From Duganella sp. CF458 (lineage in GTDB: Bacteria; Pseudomonadota; Gammaproteobacteria; Burkholderiales; Burkholderiaceae_D): a stretch of 64,000 bases of DNA. The notes under the pieces were generated by a model. The model was not told where the DNA came from, did not search any database, and saw nothing but the letters and a program-made list of their open reading frames with translations. The stretch is taken from positions 1-64,000 of the forward strand of contig NZ_FOOF01000009.1 in NCBI RefSeq assembly GCF_900113115.1, given 5' to 3'. Made by a program: the position numbers and the translations under genes. Positions 5,606 to 15,554 of this stretch are shown one piece after another (position 1 is the first letter of the stretch; each line of letters starts with the position of its first letter).

Positions 5606-7930
5606 TTAGAACAGTTCGTTCTTGACGGCGTCCTTCTGCTTTTCCTCCGCCGGCGTGCCGCGGGTGGCGCCTTCCAGGCTGTCGATCCCCACGCCCGGAG
5701 GATTCTCCGCATAGTAGTACTCGCCATCCTGGGCAATAATGCCCTGTGGAATCGACCTTTCCTCCACTGGAATACTCTTCAGTGCCTTGCCCATGTAGCT
5801 GATCCAGATCGGCAGGGCCAGGCCGCCGCCGGTTTCCTTGTTGCCCAGGTTCTTGGGCTGGTCGAAACCGATCCAGGCGATGCCCACCAGCTTGGCCTGG
5901 TAGCCGGCAAACCAGGCGTCGATCGAATCGTTGGTGGTGCCGGTCTTGCCTGCGATGTCGGGGCGCTTGAGCGACAGCGCGCGGGTTGCCGTACCGAAGC
6001 GCACCACGTCCTTCATCATCGAATCCATCAGGAAGGCATTGCGTTCGTCGATCACGCGGTTCTTTTCGTCGCCGGCCTTGTCCGGGTTGGCCTGCGACAG
6101 CACTTTGCCGTTGGAATCGGTGACCTTGGCGATCAGGTAAGGCGAGATCTTGTAGCCGCCGTTGGCAAACACCGCGTAGGCGCCGGCCATCTGCATCGGC
6201 GTCACGCCGCCGGCGCCCAGGGCCAGGGTCAGGTAGGGCGGGTTGCGTTCCGGATCGAAGCCGAAGCGGGTGGTGTATTCCTGTCCGTACTTGGCGCCGA
6301 TGCGGTGCAGGATGCGGATCGAGATCATGTTCTTCGACTTGGTCAGGCCGCGCCGCATGGTCATCGGGCCTTCATACTTGCCGTCGTAGTTCTTCGGCTC
6401 CCAGGCCTGGCCGCCGGTCTGGCCGGCGTCGAAGGAGATCGGCGCGTCGTTGATCATGGTGGCCGGCGACAGGCCGCGCTCCAGCGAAGCTGAATAAATG
6501 AAAGGCTTGAACGAGGAACCCGGCTGGCGCCAGGCCTGGGTCACGTGGTTGAACTTGTTGCGGTTGTAGTCGAAGCCGCCCACCATGGCCTTGATCGCGC
6601 CATCCTCGGTGCTGGCCGAGACGAAGGCCGATTCCACCTCCGGCATCTGGGTGATCTGCCAATCCTTGTCGTCCTGCATGACGCGGATCACGGCGCCACG
6701 GCGGATACGCTTGTTGGGCGGGTTCTTGTCCGAAAGCCAGTTCTTGCCCATGGCCAGGCCAGCGCCCTTGATGGTGATTTCCTCGCCGGAGGCGGTGACG
6801 GCCACCACCTTGTCGGCGGCGGCGGCCAGCACCATGGCCGCCACGATATTGTCGCTGTCCGGATGCTCGGCCAGTTCGGTTTCGATGATTTCGTCGGCTT
6901 CCGATTTATTGGCGGGCAGGTCGACATACGATTCCGGTCCGCGGTAGGCATGGCGCTTCTCGTACTCCATGACACCACTGCGCAGCGCCAGGTAGGCCGC
7001 GTCCTGGTCGGCCTTGGTGATCGTGGTGAACACGTTCAGGCCGCGCGTGTAAGTCTCTTCCTTGAACTGCTCGTAGACCAGCTGGCGCGCCATTTCCGCA
7101 ACATATTCGGCATGAACACCAAACGCGCTGCTGTCTGTTTTCACTTTTAACTGTTCATTCTTCGCCGTCTCGTACTGTGCGGGCGTAATATAGCCAAGCT
7201 GGGCCATGCGTTGCAGGATGTACTGCTGGCGCACCTTGGCGCGCTTCGGGTTGACCACCGGGTTGTAGGCCGAAGGCGCTTTAGGCAGGCCGGCCAGCAT
7301 GGCCGCTTCCGCCACGCTAATGTCTTTCAGGTTCTTGCCGAAATAGATTTGGGCGGCCGAAGCAAAGCCGTAGGCCCGCTGCCCCAGGTAGATCTGGTTC
7401 ATGTAGACCTCCAGGATCTGGTCCTTGGTCAGGTTCTGCTCGATCTTCCAGGCCAGCAGCGCTTCGTAGGCCTTGCGCTTGAACGTCTGCTCGCTGGAGA
7501 GGAAGAAGTTGCGCGCCACCTGCTGCGTGATGGTGGATGCCCCCTGGCGGGCGCCGCCGGTTGCGTTGTGGACTGCGGCGCGCAGGATGCCCCAGTAGTC
7601 GACGCCGCCGTGTTCATAGAAGTTGCTGTCTTCAATGGCCAGCACCGCCTGCTTCATGACGTCGGGGATGTCCTTGATATGCACCAGGTTGCGGCGCTCT
7701 TCGCCGAACTCGCCGAGCAGCACGTTGTCGGCCGAGTAGATCCGCAGCGGCATTTTCGGCCGGTAGTCGGTAATGGTATCGAGCGACGGCAGGTTGGGGT
7801 AGGCCAGGGCCAGGCCGAAGACCACCAGCAGCACGCCGGCCAGGATCAGGCCCAGCAAGGAAATCAGGGCCATCAGCAGAAAACCCTTCGGCGATTTTTT
7901 TGCCGTGGTTTCGTGGTTGTTTGCAGTCAT
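5606..7930 (-). CDS. mrcA: Penicillin-binding protein 1A (bifunctional transglycosylase/transpeptidase)
   Basis: About 774 residues from the ATG at 7930; a GTG four codons earlier (7942) is an alternative. Order: cytoplasmic tail, one membrane helix (GFLLMALISLLGLILAG), the glycosyltransferase-51 domain with catalytic EDSNFYEHGG and STITQQVARN, an OB-like insertion, then the transpeptidase with SSFKPF (active Ser), SKN and KTGTTND. It polymerises and crosslinks peptidoglycan in the periplasm. It is divergent from pilM across about 300 bases, a typical beta/gammaproteobacterial arrangement (ponA-pilM). It appears intact. Confidence 0.95.
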   Translation of the reverse strand: MTANNHETTAKKSPKGFLLMALISLLGLILAGVLLVVFGLALAYPNLPSLDTITDYRPKMPLRIYSADNVLLGEFGEERRNLVHIKDIPDVMKQAVLAIEDSNFYEHGGVDYWGILRAAVHNATGGARQGASTITQQVARNFFLSSEQTFKRKAYEALLAWKIEQNLTKDQILEVYMNQIYLGQRAYGFASAAQIYFGKNLKDISVAEAAMLAGLPKAPSAYNPVVNPKRAKVRQQYILQRMAQLGYITPAQYETAKNEQLKVKTDSSAFGVHAEYVAEMARQLVYEQFKEETYTRGLNVFTTITKADQDAAYLALRSGVMEYEKRHAYRGPESYVDLPANKSEADEIIETELAEHPDSDNIVAAMVLAAAADKVVAVTASGEEITIKGAGLAMGKNWLSDKNPPNKRIRRGAVIRVMQDDKDWQITQMPEVESAFVSASTEDGAIKAMVGGFDYNRNKFNHVTQAWRQPGSSFKPFIYSASLERGLSPATMINDAPISFDAGQTGGQAWEPKNYDGKYEGPMTMRRGLTKSKNMISIRILHRIGAKYGQEYTTRFGFDPERNPPYLTLALGAGGVTPMQMAGAYAVFANGGYKISPYLIAKVTDSNGKVLSQANPDKAGDEKNRVIDERNAFLMDSMMKDVVRFGTATRALSLKRPDIAGKTGTTNDSIDAWFAGYQAKLVGIAWIGFDQPKNLGNKETGGGLALPIWISYMGKALKSIPVEERSIPQGIIAQDGEYYYAENPPGVGIDSLEGATRGTPAEEKQKDAVKNELF

Positions 7931-8235
7931 ATGCGGCTTCACTAAGTTTTATGCAAGGCATTATAAATGAGGGCCTGTGCGCCTGAGCGCACGTGATCTC
8001 CGGAAATATTTGCTGTGGGCAACCAAGCAACTTAGTTTCTTGATATGCCATTAATTGCAACATTGGGTGTGGCAAATCCCTCACAAAACATTAATGGTGC
8101 ACTGGAGAAATATCTTTACACGGCGCTGACAATGTTGCTAGCATCTAATGTACTGTCTCATGTTTGCGGTCTAAACACGGGTTTTTAAACGAATTTGGAT
8201 ATGTAAATGTCTATGGAGTTGTCAGGAGTGCATCC
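7931..8235. promoter_or_regulatory. Divergent promoter region mrcA / pilM
   Basis: About 300 bases with no gene. A TATAAT hexamer on the minus strand (7965 to 7960) lies about 30 bases before the mrcA ATG, but the matching -35 is poor. On the pilM side CTGACA at 8126 precedes an AT-rich stretch with no clear -10. Start sites are not fixed by this. Confidence 0.35.
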
Positions 8236-9315
8236 ATGCCATTGGACTTGAAAGCCCTGTTTGGCGGCGCCCAAGGCCCGCTGGTTGGCTTAGATATCAG
8301 CACCTCGAGTGTGCGTATGGTGGAATTGTCCGATGCGGGCAAGGACGGCATGCGCCTGGAGCGGTGCGCCTCAGAGCCTCTACCGCGCGGCGCAGTTGCC
8401 GACGGCAATATTGAAAATATGGAGCAAGTGGTCGAGGCGGTGCGCCGCCTGATCAAGAAAAGCGGCACGCGCGCCAAGAACGTCGCGCTGGGCATGCCGC
8501 CTGCTTCCGTGATTACCAAGAAAATCGTGCTGCCGGCCGGTTTGTCGGAGCAGCAGCTCGAACTGCAGGTCGAGTCCGAGGCTGCCCAGTACATCCCGTT
8601 CGCGCTGGACGAGGTGAGCCTGGACTTCGACGTGATCGGGCCGGTTGCCAACTCGCTGGAAGACATCGAGGTGATGCTGGCAGCAGCGCGCCGCGAAAAA
8701 GTCGTCGACCGGGTGGCCATCGCTGAAGAGGCTGGCATGAAAGCGACGGTGGTGGATGTCGAATCCTACGCCGCGCGCGCCGCATTGGACCACGTCACCT
8801 CCCAGCTGCCGAATGCCGGCGCCGGCCAGGTGATCGCGCTGTTCCAGATCGGCGCCGTGTCGACCCAGATTTCGGTGATGCTGGATGGCGCGACCGTGTA
8901 TGAGCGCGAGCAGCCGTTCGGCGGCAACTCGCTGACCCAGGATATCGTGCGTTCCTACGGCCTGGCTTTCGAAGAGGCCGAAGCGCGCAAGAAGGCGGGC
9001 GACCTGCCGGAGAACTACCAGTCCGACGTGCTGGCCCCGTGGCTGGAAGGCGCGGCGCTGGAAGTGACGCGTGCGATCCAGTTCTTCTTCACGTCGACGC
9101 CGTTCACCAAGATCGACCAGATCTTCCTGGCGGGCGGCTGCGCCGTGTTGCCGGGCTTGCTGGACATGATCGCCAGCCGCACCCGTATTTCCAGCGCCGT
9201 TATTTCGCCGTTCAAAGGCATGCAGCTGGCGTCCGGCGTGCGTGAACAGGCCCTGCGCAGCGATGCGCCGGCATACCTGGTGGCCTGCGGCCTTGCCATG
9301 CGGAGGTTTGGCTGA
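8236..9315 (+). CDS. pilM: PilM, actin-like ATPase of the type IV pilus inner-membrane platform
   Basis: 359 residues from the ATG at 8236 with AGGAG upstream; longer starts lack a site. The FtsA/actin fold begins with GLDISTSSVRMVEL (phosphate 1), with IGAVSTQISVM (phosphate 2) and FLAGGCAVLPGL (adenosine loop) further on. Cytoplasmic PilM binds the short N-terminal tail of PilN and links the motor ATPases to the PilNOPQ envelope complex. It is first in the pilMNOPQ operon, and its stop overlaps the pilN start (TGATG). Confidence 0.95.
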   Translation: MPLDLKALFGGAQGPLVGLDISTSSVRMVELSDAGKDGMRLERCASEPLPRGAVADGNIENMEQVVEAVRRLIKKSGTRAKNVALGMPPASVITKKIVLPAGLSEQQLELQVESEAAQYIPFALDEVSLDFDVIGPVANSLEDIEVMLAAARREKVVDRVAIAEEAGMKATVVDVESYAARAALDHVTSQLPNAGAGQVIALFQIGAVSTQISVMLDGATVYEREQPFGGNSLTQDIVRSYGLAFEEAEARKKAGDLPENYQSDVLAPWLEGAALEVTRAIQFFFTSTPFTKIDQIFLAGGCAVLPGLLDMIASRTRISSAVISPFKGMQLASGVREQALRSDAPAYLVACGLAMRRFG

Positions 9316-9953
9316 TGATACGCATTAACCTTCTCCCACACCGGGAAGAAAAACGCGCACTGCGCAAAAAAGCCTTTTACGCGATGCTGGGCATCGGGTT
9401 TGGCGTGGGCGCGACCATCGTCGCGATGGTGGGCGGCTATAACGCACGTGCCATCTCGATCCAGTCGCTGCGCAACGAGGAGTTGACAGGCGCCATCGTC
9501 GAACTGGACAAGAAGATTGTCGAAATCAAGACGCTGCGCGAAGAGATCGATGCGCTGAAGGCGCGCCAGCAAGCGGTGGAAGACTTGCAGGCCGACCGTA
9601 ACCAGCCGGTCTACCTGATGGATGAACTGGTCAAACAGACTCCGCCGGGTGTGTTCCTGAAGACGGTCAAGCAGGAAGCGCAGAAAGTCACGCTGACCGG
9701 TAGCGCCCAGTCGCAGGAACGGGTGTCCGAGCTGCTGCGCAACCTGTCGGGCAATTCGCCATGGCTGGAACGCCCCGACCTGCAGGAAGTCAAAGCCGGC
9801 ACGATTGGCGGCAAGGACAAGGCAAGCGGTCGCGCCATTGTCGAATTCCAGCTGTCGGTCATGATCAAGCGTCCACGCGACAAGGACGAAAACCCGGACG
9901 GCAAGGCGGGCGCCAAACCTGGCGCCAAGCCAACTGCCGAAGCCAAGTCCTGA
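9315..9953 (+). CDS. pilN: PilN, type IV pilus inner-membrane alignment protein
   Basis: 212 residues. The N-terminus MIRINLLPHREEKR carries the INLLP motif that docks in the PilM groove. One membrane helix follows (about 22-42), then a coiled coil (LDKKIVEIKTLREEIDALK) and a ferredoxin-like periplasmic domain. The tail is rich in Lys, Gly and Ala. It pairs with PilO to form the alignment ring between PilM and the secretin. The start overlaps the pilM stop; pilO starts ten bases downstream. Confidence 0.95.
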   Translation: MIRINLLPHREEKRALRKKAFYAMLGIGFGVGATIVAMVGGYNARAISIQSLRNEELTGAIVELDKKIVEIKTLREEIDALKARQQAVEDLQADRNQPVYLMDELVKQTPPGVFLKTVKQEAQKVTLTGSAQSQERVSELLRNLSGNSPWLERPDLQEVKAGTIGGKDKASGRAIVEFQLSVMIKRPRDKDENPDGKAGAKPGAKPTAEAKS

Positions 9954-9963
9954 GAACATAACC

Positions 9964-10653
9964 ATGGCAACTGATTTGAAACAATTAGATGAGGTGCTCA
10001 AGGACCAGTTCCGGAACTTGAGCGGGGTGCACCCAGGCCTGTGGCCGATCCTGCCACGCATGCTGCTGGCGCTGGGCGTGGCGGCAGTGGCGGTCGCGGG
10101 GGGCTATTTCCTGTATTGGCAGTCGCAGTACGAGGAACTGGAAGCGGGCGCACAGAAGGAAGTGCAGCTGCGCGACGAGTTCAAGCAGAAGGTCGCGCAA
10201 GCGGTCAACCTGGAAGAACTCAAGCGGCAGAAAGAGCAAGTCGACAAGTACGTGGTGCAGATGGAGAAGCAGCTGCCGGGCAAAGCTGAAATGGCGGCGC
10301 TGCTGTCGGACATCAACAATGCCGGCACCGGGCGCGGCCTGACCTTCGAACTGTTCAAGCCGAACCGCGTCGACGTCAAGGATTACTATGCCGAGCAGCC
10401 GATCGAACTGCGCGTCAACGGCAGCTACCATGATTTGGGTGCCTTTGCCGGCGACCTGGCGGGCATGGCACGTATCGTTACGCTCAACAACGTTTCGCTG
10501 GATGTGAAGGCGAAAGAAGGCGGCAAGGATTTGCCAGCCGGTACCTTGCAACTGAATGCCATCGCGAAAACCTTCCGCTATCTCGATCCGGAGGAAGTGG
10601 CAGAGCAGCGCAAAGTAGCAAACGAGAAGAAAAAGGGAGATAAGAAGAAATGA
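9964..10653 (+). CDS. pilO: PilO, type IV pilus inner-membrane alignment protein
   Basis: 229 residues: short cytoplasmic segment, membrane helix (MLLALGVAAVAVAGGYFLY), coiled coil (EQVDKYVVQMEKQLPGKAEM) and a periplasmic ferredoxin-like domain with AEQPIELRVNGSYHDLGAF, typical of PilO. The tail is very Lys-rich. It dimerises with PilN and contacts PilP. Its stop overlaps the pilP start (ATGA at 10650). Confidence 0.95.
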   Translation: MATDLKQLDEVLKDQFRNLSGVHPGLWPILPRMLLALGVAAVAVAGGYFLYWQSQYEELEAGAQKEVQLRDEFKQKVAQAVNLEELKRQKEQVDKYVVQMEKQLPGKAEMAALLSDINNAGTGRGLTFELFKPNRVDVKDYYAEQPIELRVNGSYHDLGAFAGDLAGMARIVTLNNVSLDVKAKEGGKDLPAGTLQLNAIAKTFRYLDPEEVAEQRKVANEKKKGDKKK

Positions 10654-11177
10654 AGAAGCTTACCCCCCTCGCCCTCGCGCTGCTGCTGACCGCTTGCGGT
10701 GAGAGCGATGTGCAGCAGGTGCGTACCTGGATGAAGGAAGTCGAAAGCCAGACCCAGCCGACCGTCAAGCCGCTGGCCGAGCCGAAGACCTTCTTCCCGT
10801 TTGCCTACGTGGCCGGCGATGCGCTGGATCCGTTCAACGCCAGCAAGCTGCTGACCGAACTGGCCAAGAGCCGCGCGGGCGGCGCCCAGGCGCCGGACCA
10901 GAACCGGCGCAAGGAATTCCTCGAGAGCTTCCCGCTGGATGCCATGAAGATGGTCGGCACCATGGAAAAAAATAATCTGGTGAATGGTCTGTTGCAGATC
11001 GACCGCACCGTCTACCAGGTCAAGAAGGGACAGTACGTGGGACAGAATTATGGTTTGATCACCGCGGTCACGGATGACGCGATCACGGTGCGTGAAATTG
11101 TTCAGGATGCGGCCGGCGACTGGGTCGAGCGCATGTCGAAGCTGGAACTGCAGGAAAGTAAGGAGAGCTCCAAATGA
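10650..11177 (+). CDS. pilP: PilP, pilus assembly lipoprotein
   Basis: 175 residues. The signal peptide ends in lipobox LLTAC (Cys16). A disordered linker leads to the beta-sandwich HR-like domain (FPLDAMKMVGTM, GLLQIDRTVYQVKKGQYVGQNYG, TAVTDDAITVREIV). PilP is anchored in the inner membrane and joins PilNO to the PilQ secretin. It overlaps pilQ by ATGA at 11174, so the pair is translationally coupled. Confidence 0.95.
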   Translation: MKKLTPLALALLLTACGESDVQQVRTWMKEVESQTQPTVKPLAEPKTFFPFAYVAGDALDPFNASKLLTELAKSRAGGAQAPDQNRRKEFLESFPLDAMKMVGTMEKNNLVNGLLQIDRTVYQVKKGQYVGQNYGLITAVTDDAITVREIVQDAAGDWVERMSKLELQESKESSK

Positions 11178-13342
11178 TCGCCATCAGAACCCTGAAGCGC
11201 TTGTGCCGCCAGGCTAGCGTAATGCTGGCATTGGCCGGCAGCGCAGCTGTTGCGCAGGCCCAGCAAGGCAACGCGATCGAATCGATCACGGCCAACCAGC
11301 AGGGCAGCAATGTGATCGTGAAGATCGCAATGAAGGACACGCCGCAAAAGCTGCCGGTCGGCTTTGCCATTACCAATCCGGCCCGGATCGCGCTCGATTT
11401 CGGGCAGACCGCCAATGCCACCGGCAAGACCAGCCAGGACCTGAACATGGGTGACCTGGCCAGCGTCAACGTGGTGCAGGCGGGCGACCGTTCGCGCCTG
11501 GTGTTCAACCTGAAGCGCACGCTGAACTACGCCACGGCGTTGGACGGCAAGAACGTGATCCTGACCATCGACGCCTCCGGCGGCGTGGCGCAGGCGGTGG
11601 ATGCGCGCGGCCTGCCGGTCGCGGCAGCCAAGCCGGCAGTGCCGGCGCCTGCCGGCAAGCAAGCGCTGCGCGATATCGATTTCCGCCGCGGTAACAATGG
11701 CGAAGGCCGCGTCGTGATCGACCTGCCGAACAACCAGGTCGCGGTCGACGTGCGCCAGACCCCGACCGGGGTGGTGGTGGACTTCCTGAAGACCACCTTG
11801 CCGGAAACCCTGCGCCGCCGCCTGGACGTGACCGACTTCGGCACGCCAGTCAACCGCGTCACCACCGTACCGCAAGGCGAGAACGTGCGCATGACCGTGG
11901 AAGCGCATGGCCTGTGGGAACAGAGCGTGTACCAGAGCGAAACCCAGCTGGTGGTGGACGTCAAGCCGATCAAGGAAGACCCGAACAAGCTGGTGCAGGG
12001 CACCCAGGGCTACCGCGGCGAAAAACTGTCGTTCAACTTCCAGAACGTGGAAGTGCGCGCAGCGCTGCAGGCAATTGCCGACATCTCCGGCCTGAACATC
12101 ATCACCAGCGACAGCGTGCAGGGCAACCTGACCCTGCGCCTGAAAGAAGTCCCATGGGACCAGGCGCTGGACGTGGTGCTGCAGGCCAAAGGCCTGGACA
12201 TGCGCAAGAATGGCAGCGTGCTGTGGATCGCGCCGAAGGAAGAACTGCTGACCAAGGAAAAGCTGGAACTGGAGCAGCGCGCCCAGATCGCCGACCTGGA
12301 GCCGCTCAAGTCTGAAATCTTCCAGCTGAACTACCAGAAGGCGGAAGCGTTCAAGACCGTGTTCGGCATTGAAGGCGGCGGCGACACCAAGAACCGCATC
12401 CTGTCCAAGCGTGGCAGCGCCATCATCGAAAGCCGCACCAACCAGCTGTTCGTGACCGATATCGCGGCCAAGCTGGAAGAAGTACGCAAGCTGATCCAGA
12501 AGACCGACGTCGCCACCAAACAGGTGCTGATCGAAGCCCGTATCGTCGAAGCGTCCGACACCTTCACCCGCAACCTGGGTGCCAAGCTGGGCTTTGCCGA
12601 CATGCGCGCCATCCGTGGCGGCGACGCCGGCTGGGGCATCGGCAACGGCAACAACCGCGTTGGCCTGAGCGGTAGCCAGACCGGCATGGGCCAGGCCCAG
12701 GGCGTGGTGAAGATCAACAACGGTATCGATGACTACGGCAATATGCAGTTCATCAACCTGCCTGCGTCCTCGATCAACGGCGCCCAGGCCGGCAGCCTGG
12801 CGGTCAGCCTGTTCAACCAGGCCGCCAACCGCTTCCTGAACCTGGAATTGTCGGCCCTGGAAGCCGACGGCACCGGCAAGATCATTTCCAGCCCACGCGT
12901 GGTGACCGCCGACAAGGCGCCAGCCGTGATCGAACAGGGTGTGGAACTGCCATACCAGGTGGCAACTTCGTCCGGCGCGACCTCGATCGTGTTCCGCAAG
13001 GCCAACCTGAAGCTGGACGTGGTGCCGCAAATCACGCCGGATGGCAACGTGGTGCTGGACGTCGACGTCAACAAAGACTCGGTGGGGCAGGAAACCCGCG
13101 CCGGTTTCGCGATCGACACCAAGCACGTGAAGACCCAGGTGATGGTGGAGAACGGCGGCACCGTGGTGCTGGGCGGTATCTACCAGCAGACCGAGCGCAA
13201 CGTCACCAACAAGGTGCCGCTGCTGGGCGACGTGCCGATCCTGGGCAACCTGTTCAAACAGAATTCGCGTACCAATGACAAGACTGAACTGCTGGTCTTC
13301 ATTACGCCGAAAATCGTTACCGACCGCCTCTCTGCGCGTTGA
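11174..13342 (+). CDS. pilQ: PilQ, outer-membrane secretin of type IV pili
   Basis: 722 residues with a Sec signal peptide (SVMLALAGSAAVAQA). Two AMIN domains follow (for example FAITNPARIALDF and GRVVIDLPNNQVAVDV), which bind peptidoglycan. Next come the secretin N domain (VEVRAALQAIADISGLNII) and the C-terminal secretin pore with VPLLGDVPILGNLFK and LLVFITPKIV. It forms the gated pore through which the pilus passes. It is last in the operon of pilus genes; no pilin or motor gene is in the window. Confidence 0.96.
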   Translation: MIAIRTLKRLCRQASVMLALAGSAAVAQAQQGNAIESITANQQGSNVIVKIAMKDTPQKLPVGFAITNPARIALDFGQTANATGKTSQDLNMGDLASVNVVQAGDRSRLVFNLKRTLNYATALDGKNVILTIDASGGVAQAVDARGLPVAAAKPAVPAPAGKQALRDIDFRRGNNGEGRVVIDLPNNQVAVDVRQTPTGVVVDFLKTTLPETLRRRLDVTDFGTPVNRVTTVPQGENVRMTVEAHGLWEQSVYQSETQLVVDVKPIKEDPNKLVQGTQGYRGEKLSFNFQNVEVRAALQAIADISGLNIITSDSVQGNLTLRLKEVPWDQALDVVLQAKGLDMRKNGSVLWIAPKEELLTKEKLELEQRAQIADLEPLKSEIFQLNYQKAEAFKTVFGIEGGGDTKNRILSKRGSAIIESRTNQLFVTDIAAKLEEVRKLIQKTDVATKQVLIEARIVEASDTFTRNLGAKLGFADMRAIRGGDAGWGIGNGNNRVGLSGSQTGMGQAQGVVKINNGIDDYGNMQFINLPASSINGAQAGSLAVSLFNQAANRFLNLELSALEADGTGKIISSPRVVTADKAPAVIEQGVELPYQVATSSGATSIVFRKANLKLDVVPQITPDGNVVLDVDVNKDSVGQETRAGFAIDTKHVKTQVMVENGGTVVLGGIYQQTERNVTNKVPLLGDVPILGNLFKQNSRTNDKTELLVFITPKIVTDRLSAR

Positions 13343-13378
13343 GACGAAGCATAGTGTCATCAGAATAAAGGAAAGAAC

Positions 13379-13840
13379 ATGGCAAACGTAGTATTCCGAA
13401 AACTGTCCGGCCTGGTGGGCGCGCTGGCCTGCGCCGGCCTGCTGGCCGCCTGCGGCGGCGGCGGCGGCAATCCTGGCGTCAGCAGCACCGACCCGGATCC
13501 GCTGACCCCCAAGGCCGCCAGCGTGATCGTCAGCTCCAGCTCCAACACCATTGCCGCCTCCGGCGTCGACGGCACCGAAGTGACCATTACCGCGATTGTC
13601 AAGGACAGCGGCAACCAGGCCGTGCCTGGCGCCACCGTGCTGTTCAAGACCACCGCCGGCACCATCAGCAATAGCGGCGCGGTCACCGACAGCACCGGCA
13701 CCGTGTCGGAGAAGCTGAGCGTGAAAGGCGTCACCGTGGACGGCGTTGCGCAGCCGACCAAGCTGCAAATCAAGATTTCCGCCGGCGTCAAAGGGGTCGA
13801 GAACGTCAGTTCCAACACCATCACCGTCGAGACGGTGTAA
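13379..13840 (+). CDS. Ig-like (Big_1/invasin-type) lipoprotein
   Basis: 153 residues with AAAGGAA before the ATG. The signal peptide ends in lipobox LLAAC (Cys25), followed by a poly-Gly linker. One bacterial Ig-like domain follows, with the typical VDGTEVTITAIVKDSGNQAV, PGATVLFKTTAGT and GTVSEKLSVKG. Such domains occur in intimin/invasin-like adhesins. It lies 36 bases after pilQ on the same strand and before aroKB, so it may be co-transcribed with the pilus genes. Function is not established; it could be a surface-exposed or periplasmic accessory of the secretin. Confidence 0.8.
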   Translation: MANVVFRKLSGLVGALACAGLLAACGGGGGNPGVSSTDPDPLTPKAASVIVSSSSNTIAASGVDGTEVTITAIVKDSGNQAVPGATVLFKTTAGTISNSGAVTDSTGTVSEKLSVKGVTVDGVAQPTKLQIKISAGVKGVENVSSNTITVETV

Positions 13841-13906
13841 GTGCGACCCGGGCGGCACCTGCCCTGCGGCAGGCTGCTGCCGTGCAATTTGCGCTATCAT
13901 GCGTGA

Positions 13907-15553
13907 ATGCAAAATGTTTACTTAGTTGGGTTGATGGGGGCGGGCAAGACGACCATTGGTCGCCAGCTCGCCCGCAAGCTGGGCTTGCGGTTTGTCGATT
14001 CCGATCATGAAATAGAAAGCCGCACCGGGGCCTCGATCCCGTGGATCTTCGAGATCGAAGGCGAAGCGGCCTTTCGCCGGCGCGAAGCGGAAGTCATCCG
14101 CGAGCTGACCAGCGAGCAAGGCCTGGTGCTGGCCACCGGCGGCGGCGCCATCCTCAATGAAGCCAGCCGTACCCTGCTGCAGGCACGCGGCACCGTGATC
14201 TACCTGCGTGCCTCGATCAACTCGATCCTGTCGCGTACCGCGCACGACAAGAACCGGCCCCTGCTGCAGACCGCCGATCCCCGCAAGAAACTCGAAGAAT
14301 TGCTGGCGCAGCGCGAGCCGCTGTACATGGACATGGCCGACCTGGTCATCGACACCGGCCGCCCCAACGTACCATCGATGGTCCAGAACATCATCAACCA
14401 ACTCGATGCGCTGGCCTGCCAGGCCGCGCCCAATTGCGTGACCCAGGCACAACCCGCCATGAACGAACAAACCAATATCCTGCTCCAGGTCGACCTGGCC
14501 GAGCGCAGCTACCCGATCGCCATCGGCCCGGCGCTGCTGGACGATGCCAGCCTGCTGGCCAAATACGTGGGCGGCAAGAAGGTCGCCATCGTCTCCAACG
14601 ACACGGTGGCGCCGCTGTACATGGAGCGCGTGCGCGCCCCGCTGGCCGCGGCCGGCAAGGAAGTGATCGAGGTGGTGCTGCCCGACGGCGAAGAGCACAA
14701 GCACTGGGCATCGCTGATGCAGGTGTTCGATGCGCTGCTGGCCAACAAGGCCGACCGCAAGACCACCCTGGTGGCGCTGGGCGGTGGGGTGATCGGCGAC
14801 ATGACCGGCTACGCTGCCGCTTCGTACATGCGCGGCGTCGACTTCGTGCAGTTGCCGACCACTTTGCTGTCCCAGGTCGATTCCTCGGTGGGCGGCAAGA
14901 CCGGCATCAACCACCCGCTGGGCAAGAACATGATCGGCGCCTTCTACCAGCCGAAGGCGGTGATCGCCGACACCAGCACGCTGGAAACGCTGCCGGTGCG
15001 CGAACTGTCGGCCGGCCTGGCCGAAGTGATCAAGTACGGCTGCATCATCGACCTGCCGTTCTTCGACTGGATCGAAGCGAACATGGGCTTGCTGATGGCG
15101 CGCGACAAGGGTGCGCTGGCGTATGCCATCGCCCGTTCCTGCGAGATCAAGGCCGACGTGGTGCGCCAGGACGAGCGCGAAGGCGGCCTGCGCGCGATCC
15201 TGAATTTCGGCCACACCTTCGGCCACGCCATCGAGGCGGGCATGGGCTACGGTGCCTGGCTGCACGGCGAGGCGGTCGGTTGCGGCATGGTGATGGCGGC
15301 CGACCTGTCGCAGCGCCTGGGCTTCATCGACACCGCCACGGTGGAACGCATCCGCGACCTGGTGTCGGCAGCCGGCTTGCCGATCGCGGCGCCTGACCTG
15401 GGCCGCGGGCGCTGGCTGGAGCTGATGGAAGTGGACAAGAAGAACGAGGGCGGCGCGATCAAGTTCATCCTGCTCGACCCGCTGGGCAAAGCCCGCATCA
15501 CGACGGCGCCGCAGGACCTGCTGTGGCAAACCCTGGCTGCCTGCACGGAGTGA
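13907..15553 (+). CDS. aroKB: Bifunctional shikimate kinase / 3-dehydroquinate synthase (AroK-AroB in one frame)
   Basis: 548 residues in a single open frame. Residues 1-175 are shikimate kinase: P-loop [26 protein letters not shown] and ATGGGAIL. A linker follows (about 176-190). The rest is 3-dehydroquinate synthase: NAD-binding [34 protein letters not shown], and the metal site with GHTFGHAIE and LHGEAV. No stop separates the two, whereas most relatives have separate aroK and aroB genes. An ATG at 14459, at the domain border, could also start AroB alone. The steps are 2 and 5 of the shikimate pathway. dgt follows after one base. Confidence 0.92.
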   Translation: MQNVYLVGLMGAGKTTIGRQLARKLGLRFVDSDHEIESRTGASIPWIFEIEGEAAFRRREAEVIRELTSEQGLVLATGGGAILNEASRTLLQARGTVIYLRASINSILSRTAHDKNRPLLQTADPRKKLEELLAQREPLYMDMADLVIDTGRPNVPSMVQNIINQLDALACQAAPNCVTQAQPAMNEQTNILLQVDLAERSYPIAIGPALLDDASLLAKYVGGKKVAIVSNDTVAPLYMERVRAPLAAAGKEVIEVVLPDGEEHKHWASLMQVFDALLANKADRKTTLVALGGGVIGDMTGYAAASYMRGVDFVQLPTTLLSQVDSSVGGKTGINHPLGKNMIGAFYQPKAVIADTSTLETLPVRELSAGLAEVIKYGCIIDLPFFDWIEANMGLLMARDKGALAYAIARSCEIKADVVRQDEREGGLRAILNFGHTFGHAIEAGMGYGAWLHGEAVGCGMVMAADLSQRLGFIDTATVERIRDLVSAAGLPIAAPDLGRGRWLELMEVDKKNEGGAIKFILLDPLGKARITTAPQDLLWQTLAACTE

Positions 15554-15554
15554 T

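Noticed and set aside
11102..13912. 936-codon open frame opposite pilP/pilQ and the lipoprotein
   Set aside because: It is the shadow of high-GC genes on the other strand: low-complexity His/Gln/Val-rich translation, no start signal and no domain.
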